Assembly (NCBI RefSeq): GCF_000716535.1
Contig: NZ_JNWV01000089.1
Span: 1-8,053 of the forward strand
DNA: 8,053 bases
DNA from: Streptomyces flaveolus
GTDB lineage: Bacteria; Actinomycetota; Actinomycetes; Streptomycetales; Streptomycetaceae
Direction: 5' to 3'
Positions 6,611-8,053 of this stretch are shown in pieces. The notes beneath the pieces are model-generated. The model made no database searches and was not told the origin of the DNA. It saw nothing but the letters and a program-made list of their open reading frames with translations. The position numbers and the translations under genes are program-made. The first letter of the stretch is position 1. Each line of letters starts with the position of its first letter.

Positions 6611-7513
6611 ATGTTCCGGGCCGCTGCCGTAGTGGGCCCCGCCACGCGCCCGGTTCAGGTCTTCTACGGACTCAGCCAGGCCGGCCGCGCCATCGCGGCC
6701 GCCGCCTGGTCCCTTAACGGCGAGGACTGGCGTCTCGACTCTCACGGCATCAAGACCACGGGGTTTCACCTGTCCTTCCCCGAAATCGAGATCCGCACCG
6801 ACCCACCCGGCACTCGGGGCAGCTTCGTGAAGGTCAGCGAAGTGCTCGATTCCCCGGTCTGGGAGATGGACCCGGTGCGCCTGGAGGACCTCTGGGACCT
6901 GCTGCCCTCGAACCTGCGCTACCCGCTCACCAACAGGGACCGGATGACCCCGTTGTACGCGGACGAAATGAGCGTTGGGATCCACGAGCACCCCTTGCTG
7001 AGCGTTTCGGTGTGCGACATCCCCGACCGGGTCATTGAGGCCGGCACCCGCGAGGCGCTGACAGAGTTCCTGACCGCATACCCCGCCGTCGCCAAGCACG
7101 AAAGCTACGTGACCACCCGCACCCTCACTTTCGGTTCCGATGCGCCCCCGGACTACGGCAGCCGCTACAAACACGGCGGCGGCGAGCTGGTCATCAACTG
7201 GGAGATGCCCCAGGGATCGGCGACCCAAGATCAGCGGCTGGAATACCTGCGGACCATGACCCGCGGCTACGCCGGAGGCCGGTACTTCCTGCCGGTCCTA
7301 CCCCGAATGAAGCGCGAGCTGCACCCGCTGATGGCCTGGTGGGCTGTCCTGTACGCCCTGTCCATGCTCGCCCGCTACGAGCCCTCAACCTGGGTCAAGC
7401 TCATCAGCGTCGACGACAGCCAGCACGCCGTCCCGATCGAACGGCTGCTCGAACGCGCCATCAACCACCTGCCCGTCCTGATCGCGGACACCATCACCGA
7501 GGTGAGCCCCTAA
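6611..7513 (+). CDS. YaaC-like protein (N-terminus uncertain, possibly 5'-truncated)
   Basis: A long clean frame of 300 residues from ATG 6611. The pattern VGPATRPVQVFYGLSQAGRA near the start is what I recall as the signature of YaaC-like proteins, whose function is unknown. A Pro-rich WDLLPSNLRYPL segment follows, then an INWEMPQGSA region, and a C-terminal helical part rich in aromatic residues (HPLMAWWAVLYALSMLARYE). Coding homology seems to begin before 6611: the same frame reads SDEAWERLRASRSK and SASRRKTYSAALEQTEQ from about 6497. But that upstream frame, open back to a TGA at 6335, has no ATG, GTG or TTG. The true start may have been lost or lie in another frame. After the TAA at 7511-7513 the same frame goes on for 18 codons (ILDDPRGSHAYEF) to a TGA, so the C-terminus might also be shortened. 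It is soluble, with no signal peptide. Confidence 0.65.
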   Translation: MFRAAAVVGPATRPVQVFYGLSQAGRAIAAAAWSLNGEDWRLDSHGIKTTGFHLSFPEIEIRTDPPGTRGSFVKVSEVLDSPVWEMDPVRLEDLWDLLPSNLRYPLTNRDRMTPLYADEMSVGIHEHPLLSVSVCDIPDRVIEAGTREALTEFLTAYPAVAKHESYVTTRTLTFGSDAPPDYGSRYKHGGGELVINWEMPQGSATQDQRLEYLRTMTRGYAGGRYFLPVLPRMKRELHPLMAWWAVLYALSMLARYEPSTWVKLISVDDSQHAVPIERLLERAINHLPVLIADTITEVSP

Positions 7514-7668
7514 TCCGCCATCCTGGACGACCCGCGCGGCAGCCACGCCTACGAGTTCAGTGCCGCCTGATGTCTGAGTCATGCCCAGCGTGGACGTGAG
7601 TCGGGCCCGGCTTCATGAGGAAGCGGCCGTCGCCCTTTCGTGGGCTGGGTCTGGCTCGGTACGGAGGA

Positions 7669-7851
7669 TCACCACTCCTGGCCGTGCTTGGCCTTCCACT
7701 CGGTGAGCGCGGCAAGGGACTTCTGGGCGCGGGAGAGTTCGCCGCCGAACGCCCCAGCGCGGAGCAGCGGCCACGTGTCGGTGAGTTCCGCTTCGATGGT
7801 GGCGGCGAGGCACGACCACGGCGGCGGCGAACGTCGGGTGAGCTGGCTCAT
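7669..7851 (-). CDS. Small unrecognised protein (60 residues)
   Basis: The frame starts ATG at 7851, MSQLTRRSPPPWSCLAA, continues IEAELTDTWPLLRAGAFGGE, and ends with an amphipathic helix LSRAQKSLAALTEWKAKHGQ before Glu-Trp and TGA. Third codon positions are nearly all G or C. The start overlaps the stop of the upstream minus-strand frame by four bases (ATGA), the usual arrangement for translational coupling. It has no signal peptide or membrane segment and would be cytoplasmic. The longer minus frame at 7613-7858 overlapping it is Arg/His-rich and less protein-like. I do not recognise the family; the pairing with a coil-type protein suggests, as inference only, that the two act together. Confidence 0.55.
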   Translation of the reverse strand: MSQLTRRSPPPWSCLAATIEAELTDTWPLLRAGAFGGELSRAQKSLAALTEWKAKHGQEW

Positions 7852-8053
7852 GCCCCAAGGGTGCGCGCGCCGGCCTCAGGGCCTCGCGCCAGCCTCTCGG
7901 CCGCGCGCCGGGCCGTCTGCCGCTGGCCGGGACCGTGCGGGCCCCGTCCCCGCCCCCGCGCCGCTGCGCCCCGCGGCCCTGCGGTGCCGTGCCCGGAGGC
8001 CGCCCGTTGCCCAGCCCGGCCGCCCCGACGTCCGCGCCCGCCGCCGTACTCCC
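7848..8053 (-). CDS. C-terminal part of a coil-type low-complexity protein (5' end beyond window)
   Basis: Reading backward from the TGA at 7848-7850, the frame gives QTARRAAERLARGPEAGARTLGA, an Arg/Ala-rich helical tail, and runs further into a Gly/Arg-rich stretch to the window edge. Within that stretch the register giving a coil is not obvious, so one or more frameshifts are possible. The segment 7975-8053 aligns with the tail of the HTH relic (2513-2590), so the missing N-terminal part may also carry helix-turn-helix domains; this is an inference from the shared module. The ATGA overlap with the 60-residue ORF supports the reading of this terminus. Confidence 0.4.
   Translation of the reverse strand, partial: EYGGGRGRRGGRAGQRAASGHGTAGPRGAAARGRGRGPHGPGQRQTARRAAERLARGPEAGARTLGA
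7975..8053. repeat. Shared module, copy C, at the right window edge
   Basis: Aligns with 2513-2590 with about eight mismatches and a six-base insertion (CCCGAC near 8025), cut off by the window end at GCCGTACT. It links the right-edge coil ORF to the HTH relic and, through 1611-1631, to the left tract. Confidence 0.55.

Noticed and set aside
1..8053. Linear-replicon telomere, replication origin or iterons
   Set aside because: The G-rich tracts contain many CGGCCG palindromes, but there is no regular spacing, no nested fold-back series, no replication gene and no known telomere start motif.
1..8053. CRISPR array, tRNA, rRNA or riboswitch
   Set aside because: No evenly spaced identical repeats, cloverleaf with a conserved T-loop, ribosomal RNA motif or recognisable aptamer core was seen by eye on either strand.

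Overview
The very high G+C content, with G or C at most third codon positions, and the protein types point to an actinomycete, most likely Streptomyces or a close relative. The mix of isolated accessory genes, gene fragments, an integrase relic and low-complexity tracts suggests a chromosome arm, plasmid or integrated element. No rRNA, tRNA, CRISPR array or linear-replicon telomere motif was seen.

Layout, left to right. 2-112 holds the C-terminal end of a plus-strand gene. About 113-1945 is a C-rich (plus) / G-rich, T-poor (minus) tract with internal direct repeats; I read it as a degraded minus-strand gene for an Ala/Arg-rich, probably coiled-coil protein. At 2013-2423 is an intact Imm10-type immunity gene. 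At 2457-3274 (minus) lies a broken gene that still shows two helix-turn-helix segments followed by the same kind of low-complexity tail. At about 3345-3837 (plus) is an unrecognised gene readable only by switching frames. Then come two intact plus-strand genes: an ADP-ribosylation/crystallin J1-type protein (3927-4280) and a tetratricopeptide (TPR) repeat protein (4638-5285). At 5363-5822 (minus) another broken gene contains a shorter G-rich tract, and it meets the C-terminal catalytic half of a tyrosine recombinase (about 5808-6289, plus, one frameshift). A YaaC-like gene follows (6611-7513, with coding signal from about 6497 but no start codon there). The right end carries a two-gene minus-strand unit: a G-rich coil-type ORF entering from beyond the window and a 60-residue ORF overlapping its stop by ATGA.

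The genes do not form one pathway. The main pattern is a set of dispersed tracts sharing sequence modules (1611-1631, 2508-2528, 7975-8053), two of them joined to recognisable neighbours (two HTH segments, or an overlapping small ORF). This suggests a repeated actinomycete HTH/coil gene family undergoing decay or recombination around a few intact single genes. Family names come from recalled protein patterns and were not checked by database search.
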